In this document: positions 34,388-46,561 of the stretch, one piece after another
Layout: each line of letters starts with the position of its first letter
How positions within the stretch are numbered: position 1 is the stretch's first letter
Assembly: GCA_033002965.1 (NCBI GenBank)
Contig: JAURVB010000697.1
Coordinates: forward strand, 62,001 to 126,000
Direction: 5' to 3'
Source: Piper betle
Taxonomy: Eukaryota > Streptophyta > Magnoliopsida > Piperales > Piperaceae
Length of the DNA stretch: 64,000 nt
Made by a program: the position numbers and the translations under genes
The notes under the pieces: generated by a model
The model's input: the letters and a program-made list of their open reading frames with translations, nothing else
What the model was told of the DNA's origin: nothing
Database searches by the model: none

Positions 34388-34571
34388 TGTTGCAGGAATG
34401 GAAGCAGTTAATAGTCGATAACCTAAGGCAAACCTTTCATGAAGAAGACAATGAAAGGAATTTTTTCTATCACGAGGCAGAAAAAATGTGTTGCAGGAAT
34501 GGAAGCAGTTAATAGTCGATAACCTAAGGCAAACCTTTTATGAAGAACACAATGAAAGGAATTTTTTCTAA
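34388..34571. repeat. Tandem duplication, period 101
   Basis: About 83 bases beginning tgttgcaggaatggaagcag at 34388 are repeated at 34489 with three or four substitutions and an intervening 18-base spacer. It lies just downstream of the DnaJ stop codon, possibly in its 3' untranslated region. Confidence 0.85.
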
Positions 34572-34622
34572 TATGTTCAAGCCAAATGCAAACAAGTACA
34601 GGAATAAAGTCAAATTACACAA

Positions 34623-37600
34623 TCATGCCTGCGCAGAGACCTTGTTTCCGGAGCTTTCACGTCGCAAACTATTTTCTCTGCAGTAAAGATCCTTGGCACC
34701 CTGAAGGATAAGCAACGCCAACAAAATTGATAACATTTTTGCATGGGAAAGTTCAAAATGCATACCTTAGAATTCAATTATATGAATTCAGTGTTTACAT
34801 TCTAGCAAAACAATTTTTTAAATAATTGTCAACAAGCCAACTATAAAAATTTTGTAGACGAAATTTTCTAAAATGGGTGGATTATGAGGTTCCTCAACTT
34901 AGTCTAACACCATTGAAGATCTTATTTATAGTGAGAATAAACTAAAAATCTTCAACTTCGGTTAATCACTTTTTATAAGATATTTTAAGCCCTATATTTT
35001 GTACTTTAGGCTGGGTCGTTACAAATAGTATCATATATAAGTTGGTTCAATGTTAAATAGTGGGCTGGATTAGGGACGTTGGTTAGACTACCACTTTTGA
35101 AGAGGTGACTTAGGCCCAATAGTTTGTATTTTTAAGCTGGGTTATTACAAATAGTATCATAGCCAAGTTGGTTCCATGTTAGATTTTAGGCTAGGTCGTT
35201 ACAAATAGTATTAGAGCCGAGTTAGTTCTTCGTTAGATAGTGGGCTAGACTAGGGACGTTGGCTTGGTCCCGGGCTAGAGAAGTAGATGAAAATTATATT
35301 AATCATGGCAAATATGTTGTGACAAATACCATTGTCTCCTATTCTCAAACAAATTATCATACCTTGGGGATTGTTTACAAGAATATCATGAACAACCACC
35401 TCATATACAAGAATGTCATGAACGACCACCAAATATGCTTATGTATACAAATAGGGCATTGTTTCCTGGTATTAGTCCTCTCTTATTTAGATAAGCATTT
35501 GTTTGGAAAATTTGTGTTGGGCAAATTTCCTTATCAATATTTTCTTATTAATTAGGAATTTCCTCGCAAAAGAAGTCAGGCCCATTATGGTTGATATATG
35601 GGTATTTGAGTCTCCTTTCTGCAAATTAATTATCAAAGATTAAAGTCTAATGTACTATTTTCTTCTACAATTTAGAGCACTTCTGCATTATTTTCCTTTT
35701 TCTTAGTTTATTTATCATCAGATATTTTTAAATTTTCTAGTCTAGTTTGTTTTTGTAATTTTGTATGGTCTTCACTTCGGATTTAGAAGTCAATCAAAGA
35801 AAGTATTAAATGTTTTCAGTATAAGGAAGAGCCTCTACCGTTGTAATTATGTGTTGATTATACATTGGACTTTGTAATTCCTTACTCCCTTATCCCATAC
35901 CATGGAATTTATTTTCCTCTTCCCTTCTTCCTGATGTAACTCATATAGCAACTTTGATATGCAGATTTTTTACTTCAATGAAGTTATATGCAATTTCACA
36001 CATATTTAAGGAATATGCTTGAATTTCTTTTTCATTAATTTCAAACTACAATTGGAAGTCGACTATTGAAGATCAAATGTATGGTGGTTTATAAGTAAAG
36101 TATGTCAATAATGGATTCCCCATTAGATTTTCTTCCAAATTTATGTCCCCCTAAGATGGGCAATGATGACCTTCCATCTCACCTCTTGTTGATGTTGGCT
36201 CTTCTCTACTAATCCAATCCTCCGTAACGTTGTGTTTAATAAGGCACTGAATACAGCCAATACAAAAATCCAATCTACATTCATCTTGTTCCACTTGATA
36301 CCCAAAGGATGTTGACAATATGAATCCTAAACTTACAAATGGCAAAATTTTTTATGCCCTTCCTGACATAAACCCTCATCCTTTATCCGGGCTTGGGACC
36401 GGCAATGCCACAACCTTGGCAGAGTTATACAAAAATGCAGTCTACGTTCTCAAAGAAAGCTGTATTAGAAAATAACTGATAGCCATTGAAACAGTTATAA
36501 TCACCTGGAAAATTGTTCCCAACTTTTTCAATGCCCTGGCCCTTAACTTCAACTGATCCCTTGAAAGTGTGTTGTCCTTCAGTACCTAAGTGTAGGAAGC
36601 ACAATAGGTATATCACATCATCTATGTGCAAGCTTAAAAAATGCACTTGGTAATATTCTTTCTTTATTTTTAAAGTTCCACAAGCCTCAAGGACAAAGCC
36701 TTACTGCTTGGCAGACTCGGGCAAGAGTAGATTCTATATCTACAACGTTCATCTTCCAAAGAGAATTTGCCACAGCATCTAACTTATCCCCCATTTGCTT
36801 AATTAAATTTTCTTCGTTGGTATCACCTTGTTGTTCTGTTTTCTTCATCTCCTCCTGCATTAGAATTAAAGAAACAGCACCTACAGATTGCAAACACAAT
36901 TTCACTTGGCAATGTTTATTCAAATTAACTCAAAATTTTATCTCCATTTCTGTTCACAGCTAAGCTGAAGGACCGAATTATTACCTGAGGCAGCAATGAC
37001 TTGGGATTTTATACTATGACCTTTATCTCTAACCCACTCAGCTATGAAGGGAACACCCATGAAACAAACATTCTTTCCAAGCTCCTTGGCAGCCTGTCTT
37101 GTATATATATACCCAATTGTATGCAGCATGGCCTCTCCGAAAGCTACAAATCACAATTAAGGTTGGTGAAATCGATCTAGTAATAAATTTGTCCATTATG
37201 CAGATCAGCATCACATCAAAACACAAATTTCTAAAAGAACATGTCAGTTTTTAGATTCATTATAATTCTTAATCCATTTATTCTTAAATTTAGCACAGAC
37301 AATATTTTCTTGGGCAAAAAATTATTTTGTGGAATCAAGATCAGCATTTGATGGAAACTAGACATGACAACTAATCTTCAAGATCGTCATCACTCAATCA
37401 TCATAAAAACAATTATCATTGGCAGGAACAAATTCGCAATTGTATTTCGCTTTTTTAATATCACACCCCCTAACCATCCTTATCCATCTATAGTTTCTTG
37501 TTCTGCCACTTTTCTCAAAATCCAATCATCAGATCGAACAAGCATCCTCAAAGAGATCTTTCTTCTTTACCTTTGATGGTATGGTTGATCTTCCTATGGG

Positions 37601-39480
37601 AATTATTCCATTTAACATTGACATGCAAACTCAAACAGGTGTCATTTGCTTTATCATATACAGACCATTCAAAAGCTCAACATCACCTTGTAAGTTTGAT
37701 AACTTTCTGCTGCTAGAACCTATACTTCTTGTCAAGGATTAAAGTTGTTTGCAGTTTTAGTTAAATGTATATGTATAGCTACAATGCATAAGCAAGAATT
37801 TGGCTAGAAGCTGGTGCAATCTTCAAGGAGATGATGCTGTCATTCATGAAACCAATATATATAAAATTGGAACACCCATACGCTAGGCTTAGCAAATCAT
37901 GTAAGTATAACTTATTGCACTAAATAAAGCTTGACAACACATAGGTACATCAACTTGCATTTTTTATACCAGCTGTTGATAATCGGCGAGCCTCTGCATT
38001 AGCCCAACTAATAAATTCATCTCTTTTCCCATCCACAAATGGTTGAAGCCGCTCTTTCAAGTTTTGTACAAGTCTTTGTTCTCTTTCCAGTTGCACTTTC
38101 TGCAGTGTAAAATAGGGTCACTGTCATGATGGGACTCAAATTCTTCCAACAATAAACATACAAAATGTGTTGAAGAAGCAGATATGTAAGAAAAGCACAA
38201 GAAAATTTTGATATGACAACAAGCTTCAAAGAATGTTTCCAAAAGACGTATGAATAGGGCATTTTTGTGGACACAGGAAACCTTTAATTTCTCCTGAACT
38301 CTTTGTTGTCTAATTTCCGGTGCCTGAGATTCCTCTTCAATGTCTACAGAAATAATTGACGACATGACAAGCTGCCCAATATAGTCTTCGAAGAGATCAC
38401 TTCCAAATAGCATGCCAAAGAGTGCAGATGGATCCATCATCGGTTCACTGAAAAAGTTCAAACCGCAAGTTGCAAAAGAAATTCAATAAATATGAACCGA
38501 GAAGACAAAGATGACTCAAACAAAATCGCTCATTCATTCACTTCATACTATCAAGTACCAAAAGCCTTAATCGTCTTCTCAACCACATTTCCAGTTGAAT
38601 GATAATCTTACTCAGTCATGCCAGCCTTTCCACGATTGTCGTATTCAACTCGTTTTGCAGGGTTACTAAGAACTTGATAAGCCTCTCCAAGGACCTTTAA
38701 TCATTAAAGAGGACGCAAGCATAAAGTATTAATTATTAACCTTGAGCAGGTGTTTTCCTTAAGAAAGGAATGAACAGAATACATTGTTGACATAAATTAA
38801 TTAGCATGTCAATAGTGAAATTGTGGTGCGATCAAGAAGAAAGAGAAGGATTGTGAAAATATTAGAGATCATTACTGAAGGGGCTAGTGTGGCACTACTA
38901 ACAACAGTGATGGCAAGCCCAGGGTAGCCTTGTCACATCACTAGATAATGCAAGTCGCAGTTGTACATATCGACAATGTAAATGATAATTTTCCACATGG
39001 GTTCTAAGTGACACGAAAGAATTACTTTTTTAGGGTATACATGACATTTAATCTTAAATGTTACTAGAAGTCAATTTCAATCAGTTTCTGAGGAGCAATT
39101 GCACTTTCATCTACTTCTCCAAAATTATGATTTATTGAATGCAAAAAGGAGCAAAGTAAACACTGTCCACAGATAATAAGGGGCATACGTAGAAGGATGA
39201 TTAAAAGGACTGCAAATATCACCCACCAACCTGGAAGTTGTGAGCAGCTTGTGGATCTCCAGGATTCTTATCTGGGTGCACTAACCTTGCCTGCCATTAC
39301 AAAATATATTAGACACAAGAAAAGAAGGAATACCCAACAAAATTAAATTGTAAAGAACAGAGCTCAATGAATGAAAAGGGCAGACGAACACACCTTGATA
39401 TAGTAAGCCTTTTTAATTTCAGCAGGATTTGCATCAACTTTCACACCCAAAATGTCATAGAATTCAGTTTCCTTCACCAT
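34623..39480 (-). CDS. J-domain cochaperone with DnaJ-X domain (AtJ10-like)
   Basis: Nine exons join in phase with GT-AG introns: 39394-39480, 39231-39290, 38612-38694, 38282-38447, 37970-38099, 36985-37143, 36705-36880, 36505-36585 and 34623-34700. The product is 339 aa. Residues 1-70 are the J domain ([20 protein letters not shown]) with the HPD motif at 34-36, which stimulates Hsp70 ATPase. Residues about 100-310 are the plant DnaJ-X domain, with [29 protein letters not shown] wording ([17 protein letters not shown]) and [20 protein letters not shown]. The end is LGTIFQGAKD and a short polar tail. The start is the only Met before the J domain. Intron 8 (34701-36504) is 1.8 kb and holds TRIM-like debris. 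Splice phases all agree and no stop interrupts, so it looks intact. Its client is unknown. Confidence 0.88.
34890..35275. repeat. Three tandem LTR-primer-site junctions in DnaJ intron 8
   Basis: The phrase ttacaaatagtat is seen three times, at about 35019, 35146 and 35200. Each is preceded by a gggctgggtcg-like LTR end and followed by agttggttc-like sequence. A small LTR ending GTTACA next to a tRNA-Met primer site (TGGTATCAGAGCC) explains each junction. Three in 200 bases suggest nested or recombined TRIM-like elements. Similar junctions occur at 24.56 and 24.61 kb. Confidence 0.5.
36200..36435. repeat. Dispersed repeat, copy 1
   Basis: The words acccaaaggatgttgacaat, atgaatcctaaa and tttatccgggcttgggaccg occur in the same order and spacing as related words at about 46400-46570. 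The end also recurs near 49170-49215. It lies inside DnaJ intron 8. The nature of the repeat is unknown; a SINE-like element is possible. Confidence 0.4.
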
Positions 39481-39503
39481 GGTACTAAAGCCTTATTTTC
39501 TAA

Positions 39504-39609
39504 AACAAGCACATCCAGAAATTACCTCCCAAATAAAATAAAATAAAAAGAACTAGAACAAGCACATCCAGAAATTACCTCCCAAAATAAAATAAAAATA
39601 AAGAGGACC
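39504..39609. repeat. 53-bp tandem duplication upstream of the DnaJ start
   Basis: The unit aacaagcacatccagaaatt acctccc plus an A/T-rich tail occurs at 39504 and again at 39557. On the gene strand each copy contains GGGAGGTAATTT, which could act as a 5' splice donor in the leader. The duplication may therefore create two alternative leader donors. Confidence 0.6.
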
Positions 39610-42360
39610 AGCACAGTGATCTAAGAAAAAATATAGAAACCATAATTCCAAAATACCCACTAAAATTACAAGAATAAACTCAGAATTTCTCTAACTAATA
39701 ACATACTGCTATTGCAATGAATAAAAATAAAGAAATTCGTGAGCAACCATGAACAACACGAAATAAGCAGCTCGCATCATGCATGGAAACAATAATAACA
39801 ATGAGATCGAGCATTAGGAGCAAGCATTTCGGGCACACTATAATTAGGAAAATTTGGATTCCTGGACTTTTCATCAGATAAAAGACACAATTCTAGAGAA
39901 AAATTGGAAAAGAAAGAGAATTTAGACTGCACCACAGAAATTTGCCCAAGCACTGATCAGAAATCTGAAGATCTATTCCTTCCCTCCCCCAGCATTCTGC
40001 CTTTCTGAACCCACTAAGTATTTTATTACGACAAGATTTCTACCACCTTAGATTATTTCACCTCACTTACCTTAGATTATTACTGGGTGTAGCATTGGTA
40101 ACGTTTTATGAAACGCTTCCATTTTTTTTTTTAATGTGGACGATACATTAGATAGGAAGTTGATAAACTTTACCAAAACTAAAAATAAAATTATTTATTA
40201 TTATTTAAAATATAATAAAAAATAAATAAATTTAACTGTGCTACTTTTATTTTCAAACGACAGTGGAAAAAATCTTTTCTGGTAGCATTTTACAAACTTA
40301 TTGTTAAGATAAAGAGGATTTTAACGTGACAAAATTATGGTAAATAGCAATGTTTAGAATAGTGCTTGGGAGATGTGGAGCTCTTAATTAGGATTGAATT
40401 AAGAGGTAGTTATCCCTTCTAGATAAAAAAATAATTGTATTAGGATTTAATTAATTAAATAGATGTATAATACCCAAAATACCCTACTTAATTGTGTCTC
40501 TCATATTTAAGTTTAGAGAAGGTCAATCACTCCCTTCCTCTCTCTCTAAAATTTTTTTGACCTTGAGAAGGGAGGAGAGGAGGTGGCTAGATTTTGGTAT
40601 ATTTTTCTCTTCTTGATTTTCTGATTAAATCACCGTGTATTTATGTAGAATTCATGTTTAGGACATGCATGTATTATGATTATGTGAATTTTAATCGAAT
40701 TTGGATGATTTCTTGAGAGGGATCATAGAATTTGATTATTTTGACTAATTGTGTTATATAATGAATTCACAAGGTTTGGATTAATTGCATGTGTGTTTTA
40801 TTATGAAAAAAGGATGAATTTTTGCCGTATGCATGTTTGATAGAAATTGCCTAGGTTAATTTATTTAATTCATGATTAATTCCTACGTATCTATTATAGT
40901 AACATGTTTTATAAAATTTTATGTGTTTGTGATGATTTAATATGATAATTATATAATTTATTCGAGTTAGATTAACTTTTATGCATGATTTATAGTTATA
41001 AACTCTTATAAATGTATACTTTAATGGTAGATTTATTTAAAATAGTTAATTTCATAAAAATTTATCACAAGTATGCATAGAACTATTATACGAGTGTATT
41101 GGGTTGAAAAAGAATTAATTTTTGCTAACGAACGAATGAAAAAGATCTAAAATTCGCAAAAATAATCGGAAGTGTAAAAACTGCTGGTAGCTACTTTTGT
41201 GGAGCACCTAACCGCCACAAAATAGACCATCCACATGTTCAACTACTTCTTGTAGAGCATCCAAAAGTGGGAACAGAGCATCCAAGCAGTTTTCAATGTT
41301 TATTAATTTAAGGTATTAATTAACTATTGAATGATGTTTAATGCTTTAATTATAATTATTTGTTTTTTATGGGTTGATATATGGCATGCCCTGGTTGAAT
41401 ACATAATGTTTGAAGATGAGTATGTATATATTGATAATTGATTGTGCATGTATTCCATATCATTGTATTGTATGTAATTAATCTAATATTCTCATTTATA
41501 TATAATTTAGGGTTATAGGAGATTGCTAAAAAACTAGTTCGAAAGAATAGTTGAGCCATTTAAGCTATGTATAACTTTGTATGATATTTAATTAACACAT
41601 GCAATCATTAATCCATTGGGTGAGGGATAGAGTTTTGGACATTAGTGTAAGTGTACACATGAAGAGCACTACTTACCTAATTAAGATATGGTCAACGGTG
41701 TAAGACTTGTCCTACAATAGGTTAAGAGTATTGTGAACCGATTTAACCCAATATACTCAAATACTAGAGTCTGGGCAGGGAATAAGTGTATTGTTTCCTT
41801 ATAAGGAAAATGACAACATTGATGATCATAGATGGTAAATCTCTCCGATAGATCCACCGGTCCGTTGGAACAAAAGTTAGACATGAACTCATATTTATGA
41901 CATTTTTTTATTTATTTATTATTATTATATTTACTTAATGGTCTCATCCATAACGTGGAATTGCTTTCATAGATAACAACTAGTTAGAAGTGAGCTTTTG
42001 AATGAGACAACGACGAAGACTCTACAATTGGATGGCTAGTTAAATAATATTAATTATTTCTGGATTTTTTAGTATTTCACCATTTGGTTATATATAATTA
42101 GTGGTGGAACCTGGTACCATTTTTGGGAGTTGGATTTATTATACTTGAGACTTGTTATTAATAACATTGTTATTGTTTGATTATTATATATATGATGTAA
42201 TGGACAATTATTAGTAGTTAGAATAATTATTGTTGGTACTTTTGGCATATTAAATGTTGTTGTTCATGTTAGTTCAATGTTAATTATTGGATGATTAGTT
42301 GTAATTTAATTATTCCATGTTTCGTTCTATTGAAGTTTGAATTGTTGGACCAAAAGTGGT
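39610..42360. other. Intergenic, probable LTR sequence in part
   Basis: The first 450 bases are the upstream side of the DnaJ gene. From about 40310 to 42360 there is no coding sequence. A CT-rich tract near 40530-40560 following atatttaag could be an LTR promoter and leader, as at 7.1 kb, and a decayed gypsy gag follows at 42370. I could not find LTR ends. Confidence 0.35.
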
Positions 42361-42369
42361 GCCTTGTGC

Positions 42370-42665
42370 GATTGTAAAATTGGTCACAAATTGCCTCTTT
42401 AACTCCATGCAAAAATCATTCCAAGCAATAATGTGTAACTCGCCCAACTATTCATGCTAAATGTATAATGACCTCCACCAAGCAGCGGATGCATCTCGAA
42501 GTCAAGACATGACGACCTTAACACAAGCATGATGAGGAACTCCACCACTACTAAGAATTTGCTTAGCTACTTGTATACAATCGAGTATCTCCTCCGTCCC
42601 ACAATCTCATTTAAATGCTAGAAGTTCGACTTTCATTTGACTTTGCCATTGTTTTTGATTATTCG
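42370..42665 (-). pseudogene. Ty3/gypsy gag fragment
   Basis: On the minus strand, pieces read VKVVM-LRDASAAWWRSL, then WNDFCMELKRQFVT. This matches the plant gypsy gag pattern in which a helix ends in a Trp-Trp pair and is followed by W-x(2-4)-F-x(3-5)-L-x-x-x-F. Several stops interrupt it. It may belong to the retroelement debris on either side. Confidence 0.5.
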
Positions 42666-43384
42666 TAGGGCCTTATAAATGATTTCTTTCATGTAAAAAA
42701 GGGTTATAAACTTGTTGATCCTCAGGATTAGGCACAAGAGGGGAGCGCATAAACAAGAAGAATATGTGATGACTATAATACCCTCAATTTAATCTCACAT
42801 TTAATATATTTTATGGTAAACTTAAATTTATTAATAAGAATAGATTATATATCTTTAACTTATTTAACCAAATTTTTAATGGTCGACTTAGCCCGTCCTC
42901 TTGCATCGTATTACACTTAGACTTGGTAGTTACCGTTAATATCAAAGTAATTTATTAAGTTGGACTAGGAACGTTAGATAAGTTTTTAGTCATAGGCCAA
43001 GAGGGATGTGAGCTATGGCTAGTTACCGGCTAAGTATATGAATTCTTAAAAAAAAAATTTTAAGTGGATAAATTATGATAACCACAAATTTTTCTACATT
43101 TAATACCTAATAGGATAATATCATATTTATTAGTAATAATAATAATGAACTACAAAATTTTTATTTTCGATTAATCATTTTTAAAAAATAATTTAAATCT
43201 ATTTTATTATATTTAAGCCAAGTCATTATAGCGGTAAAATTTGAGAAATCACTTAACGTCTCGGGGCTGGAGTGGCAACACCGTCATAGTCACCGGCAAT
43301 GGTACAAGAGAAGTCTGACCAGCCATCTACAAGGTAAAGAAGTGATCAAAATGCTCCTTTTTGTCAGAGATCAGAGGCATTCAT

Positions 43385-43460
43385 ACAGGCTTCATCACTA
43401 TCTTGCCGACTACCGATACTCGCTTGGCGACTACTGATACTCGCTTGGCGACTATTAGAA
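43385..43460. repeat. Short tandem repeat coding SRQAS
   Basis: The phrase actcgcttggcgactactga is repeated about three times with small changes. On the minus strand it encodes repeated Ser-Arg-Gln-Ala-Ser units. Confidence 0.6.
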
Positions 43461-44082
43461 TCCCTCATTGATTGCAAAATAAGATTTAATTGATCCTCAT
43501 TTTTGTGAGGAGGATTCGAAGTCTTCTCAGGTGTTTTCTCTAGATCCACGATCACACGGAATTGTCACCAAAAGACAATAAACAACGCAAGCAAGGTATG
43601 CCAAAACAAACACAATAACTTATTGCAGCCAATAAGAGACCCAAATAGTGCTTAAAACTTAACTTGAAAGGGCCAATTAACACCAGAAATTGCAGCCATC
43701 AATATAAGCTTATTCGACTTGCAGCAGCTCAGCAAGACAGATCTTAATTGATACGATAAGCAATAAAGATCAAGTGCAATCTAATACCAAATTTGTATTG
43801 CTGCAAAGACAAGGTAGAAGATGGCCGTTAGATCAACTTGATATCACCAATAGCAGCGACAAATAATCTGTCGAGGCCAACCTGCAAACTGCAGCAATTG
43901 GACGTCGTCTGAGATAGGAAGGAATTGGTGTCGTCATGCAGCAGCAGATATATCTTCCTCAAAAAAACTGCAATAAGCAAAGTCGACTAGCAGCAAAGCA
44001 AATAGATTGTTGTTGCCTTGCACGGAAGACGAACTTGGTGGGAACAAATCTAGCAAAGCTAGAATATGCTAGTAGGATATGT

Positions 44083-44487
44083 TGTTGGAAATTAAATATA
44101 AATATATATATGAATCAAGAATTGTATCGTTATTATATAAGGTTGGCTAAATTAAATTGATCTACTAAAGTTAAGGGTTATGAGTCATAAATTAAAGTGT
44201 AAAATTCAATGAGAAAAGTGTAAAATTCAATATGTAGATAACTTTCATAAATTCTCTTTCGTAATAGGTGGAATTGAATTTATGGAACTAAGGCTATAAA
44301 TAATGAGGTTATGGTCCCTAAATTCGTATCAGAATTCAGGTTTTGAAAATCCTTCTTGGATTTGGATTTAGACTTTAGTTTCTTTATGGCTTCAGGTACA
44401 CTTCCGCTATTTTATTTTATTTATCTAGAATTTATCTTGATGATTTGATATGAAGTCGATCCAAGTTTATACATTTTATTTCTAACA
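44083..44487. repeat. Solo-LTR-like segment nested in the 43-45 kb element
   Basis: It begins tgttggaaattaa and ends tttctaaca, the inverted TGTT...AACA ends of many copia LTRs. It interrupts the leader of the surrounding element. The flanking five bases do not match, so a target duplication is not shown. Confidence 0.4.
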
Positions 44488-44928
44488 AATACAGTTTATT
44501 TATAACATAACATATGCTGTCGTCGATGATGAAGTCCCTTGAGGTCCCCAAAAAACAATTGATGTTGCTACACGACAGATTAGACCAAAGGCTTGTAGAG
44601 GTGGTCGCCATTGCCAATTATATTGCCGCAACAGAAATCCAAATTGATATTATTTCCCAACAGCAGCAAAAGGACAGCAAGCACTCAATTCTTCCACACA
44701 CTAGACTTGATGTCGCCTATTCTTGGAGAACAAACCAGGCAGCAAACAAATTTCTCAACACCAAGGTTGATGTCACCCTCTGTGGAAAGTAACTTCTCAG
44801 TTGAAACCAACGTGCTGACATGAACCAAACAGAGAGTATCTATTTGGTGGTGTAGGGGTGGTGGTGGGGAAGATAGAAAACACAATTTCTGATGCTGAAA
44901 AGCAAACAGATTGGATGAAGAACCTGAA

Positions 44929-44941
44929 GCTCTGAATACCA
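44929..44941 (-). other. Primer binding site, initiator tRNA-Met type
   Basis: The minus strand reads TGGTATTCAGAGC two bases from the LTR. It equals TGGTATCAGAGC with one inserted T. Confidence 0.6.
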
Positions 44942-44943
44942 AT

Positions 44944-45460
44944 TGATGGAGACATGTATGAAGAATCTTATAACTCGACGACAGGTTTCAACGACGAACC
45001 CTATAAGCCTTAATAACCCAAGCTTGATCAAACTTAAGGAAGCAAACAAGGGAAGAAGAAGAGCAGCGAAGCCATATAAAAAACTTCAACTTTGTTCGAC
45101 GTGATGATAATAATGTAATGCATGTCGTCTCCACTAATATATACCACATACCTTAATTAAAACAAACCCTAATGACTAATAAGTCTGATATACAACTAAA
45201 TAAAACTGGACTAAAATACCTCTGATTAATAATAAATAAATATGGATTAAAACAAAACTGAGTAAGACTCAGCTGGTGAAACTTCTGATGCGTATTTCTC
45301 CTTGTAACCTTAGTCGTGGGATGTTCAACCTTCCTTAACTCTCTTCTTAGTTATCTTCGTCAATATTTGAGTGAGAATTAGGTTTAGGAATAAAGCCTAC
45401 ATATAGTTATTTTATATTTTCATATACAAATTACTCTTTTTCATAGTCTTTATTCTAACA
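44944..45460 (-). repeat. LTR of the non-autonomous element
   Basis: On the minus strand it begins TGTTAGAATAAAGAC and ends CTCCATCA, with the primer site directly beyond. Length is about 517 bp. No partner LTR was found in the window. Confidence 0.5.
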
Positions 45461-45590
45461 CTTTATAAACTAGGCAGCCATTGGGATTTGGGTGGATGAT
45501 TCTCGTTCATTCTAAAATGCTCTTTCTACACAAACATTCGTGGAGTCATAGAGAGAATTGTGGGAAATGGCTAGGATTTACCGAAATAAG

Positions 45591-45767
45591 TGTTGTAGTG
45601 AGTGCTAAAGTAAACTCACTGTAGTATTTGTATGATTAGCTTAAATTTTTTTAATTGAAAGATATTAACTTAATTATTACGATTAAAATTTTTAAACACC
45701 TTCAATTAAAAAATTTAAGCTAATCATACAAGTGCTACAACGAGTTTGCTATACCACTTACTACACG
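45591..45767. mobile_element. Fold-back MITE, copy 2 (about 177 bp)
   Basis: It has the same length and arm sequences as 20865-21040. The left arm is tgttgtagtgagtgctaaag and the right arm ends ataccacttactacac. The core ttcaattaaaaaatttaagc and caagtgctacaacgagtttg are nearly shared with copy 1. Confidence 0.6.
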
Positions 45768-45779
45768 CAATGAAAAATT

Positions 45780-46350
45780 ATTCTATTTTTCGTACAAGAC
45801 AATGGGTAGTCAAATCGGAATTGAAACCGCTCTATTATTTTACAACGGATGCGAAAAACTTATATTCATGGGACATCACCCAACTATGTGCTCTACATGT
45901 CTAAGAAGACGTGGGGATAATGCCTTTCCCCACAATTTTGGTCATGCCGCCCAGAAAGTTTGTAAGCAAAGTCACATTGTTAAAAAAGATTAAAACAAAA
46001 AGCCAACACCCTTAAAAATTTTCTGTAAAATAACAAGTTCGGTATTAACACTTTTAATATTTGCCTTCTGCCATATCAGATCGATAACCTGTTTTGTTTT
46101 TTATTTTGATTTTTAAAATCATTTGAATGCGGCAGACCTTCAAGTATAGGTCAAAAAGGAACATCACAGCGTACACAGGAGTGGTTTTGCCTTCTACTTA
46201 GTTACGACTAAATGATCTTCAACCAACACTTTTCAAATTTAAAGAACACTGAAGACAGCAGAGACTTGCAGGAGACATTTTGTGATCAGCTATTCCAATT
46301 TACAGTTTTGTCAGCATTCACCATCAATCCATTCACCAGCGAAATGGATT
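45780..46350. other. No gene recognised
   Basis: Plus-strand open frames here (45802-45993 and 46282-46530) have no recognisable domain and lie next to the dispersed repeat and MITE. I treat them as chance. Confidence 0.4.
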
Positions 46351-46561
46351 CTGCAGAAAAAATGGAGAACAGTTAAGAATACAATAGCAAATTTAAAACC
46401 TCGAAGATCATTGCAAATTATAATTCTTCCTCTTCTACCTAAGACCCAAAAGATATTGGGAACATGGATCCTAAATAAAAATCTATATAATTACATATGG
46501 CAATTCTGGATAGTCGGATGCATATCCTGATGCCGGGTTTGGGACAGATAATGCTCAAGAA
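46350..46561. repeat. Dispersed repeat, copy 2
   Basis: It aligns by eye with 36200-36435 through acccaaaagatattgggaac, atggatcctaaat and gatgccgggtttgggacaga. It adjoins the 3' end of the SFH gene and may supply its 3' untranslated region. Confidence 0.4.

Larger units (their letters stand above)
43364..45460 (-). mobile_element. Non-autonomous LTR retrotransposon remnant
   Basis: Reading the minus strand, an LTR (44944-45460) is followed by a tRNA-Met-like primer site at 44929-44941, then about 1.3 kb of non-coding leader rich in gcagc and gacatc words. A short gag-like open frame then follows at 43364-43555 (LNLILQSMRDSNSRQAS, with tandem SRQAS repeats). The same leader style and a frame with HINHILQAFRDANSQQES are found in plus orientation at 58.1-59.8 kb, so both may come from one family. 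A solo-LTR-like segment (44083-44487) sits inside. No enzymes and no second LTR are seen. The link between the two loci rests on short similarity and layout. Confidence 0.45.

Noticed and set aside
43590..44060. Possible coding sequence in the gcagc-rich block
   Set aside because: Stops in all frames over most of it and the pattern fits a retroelement leader.
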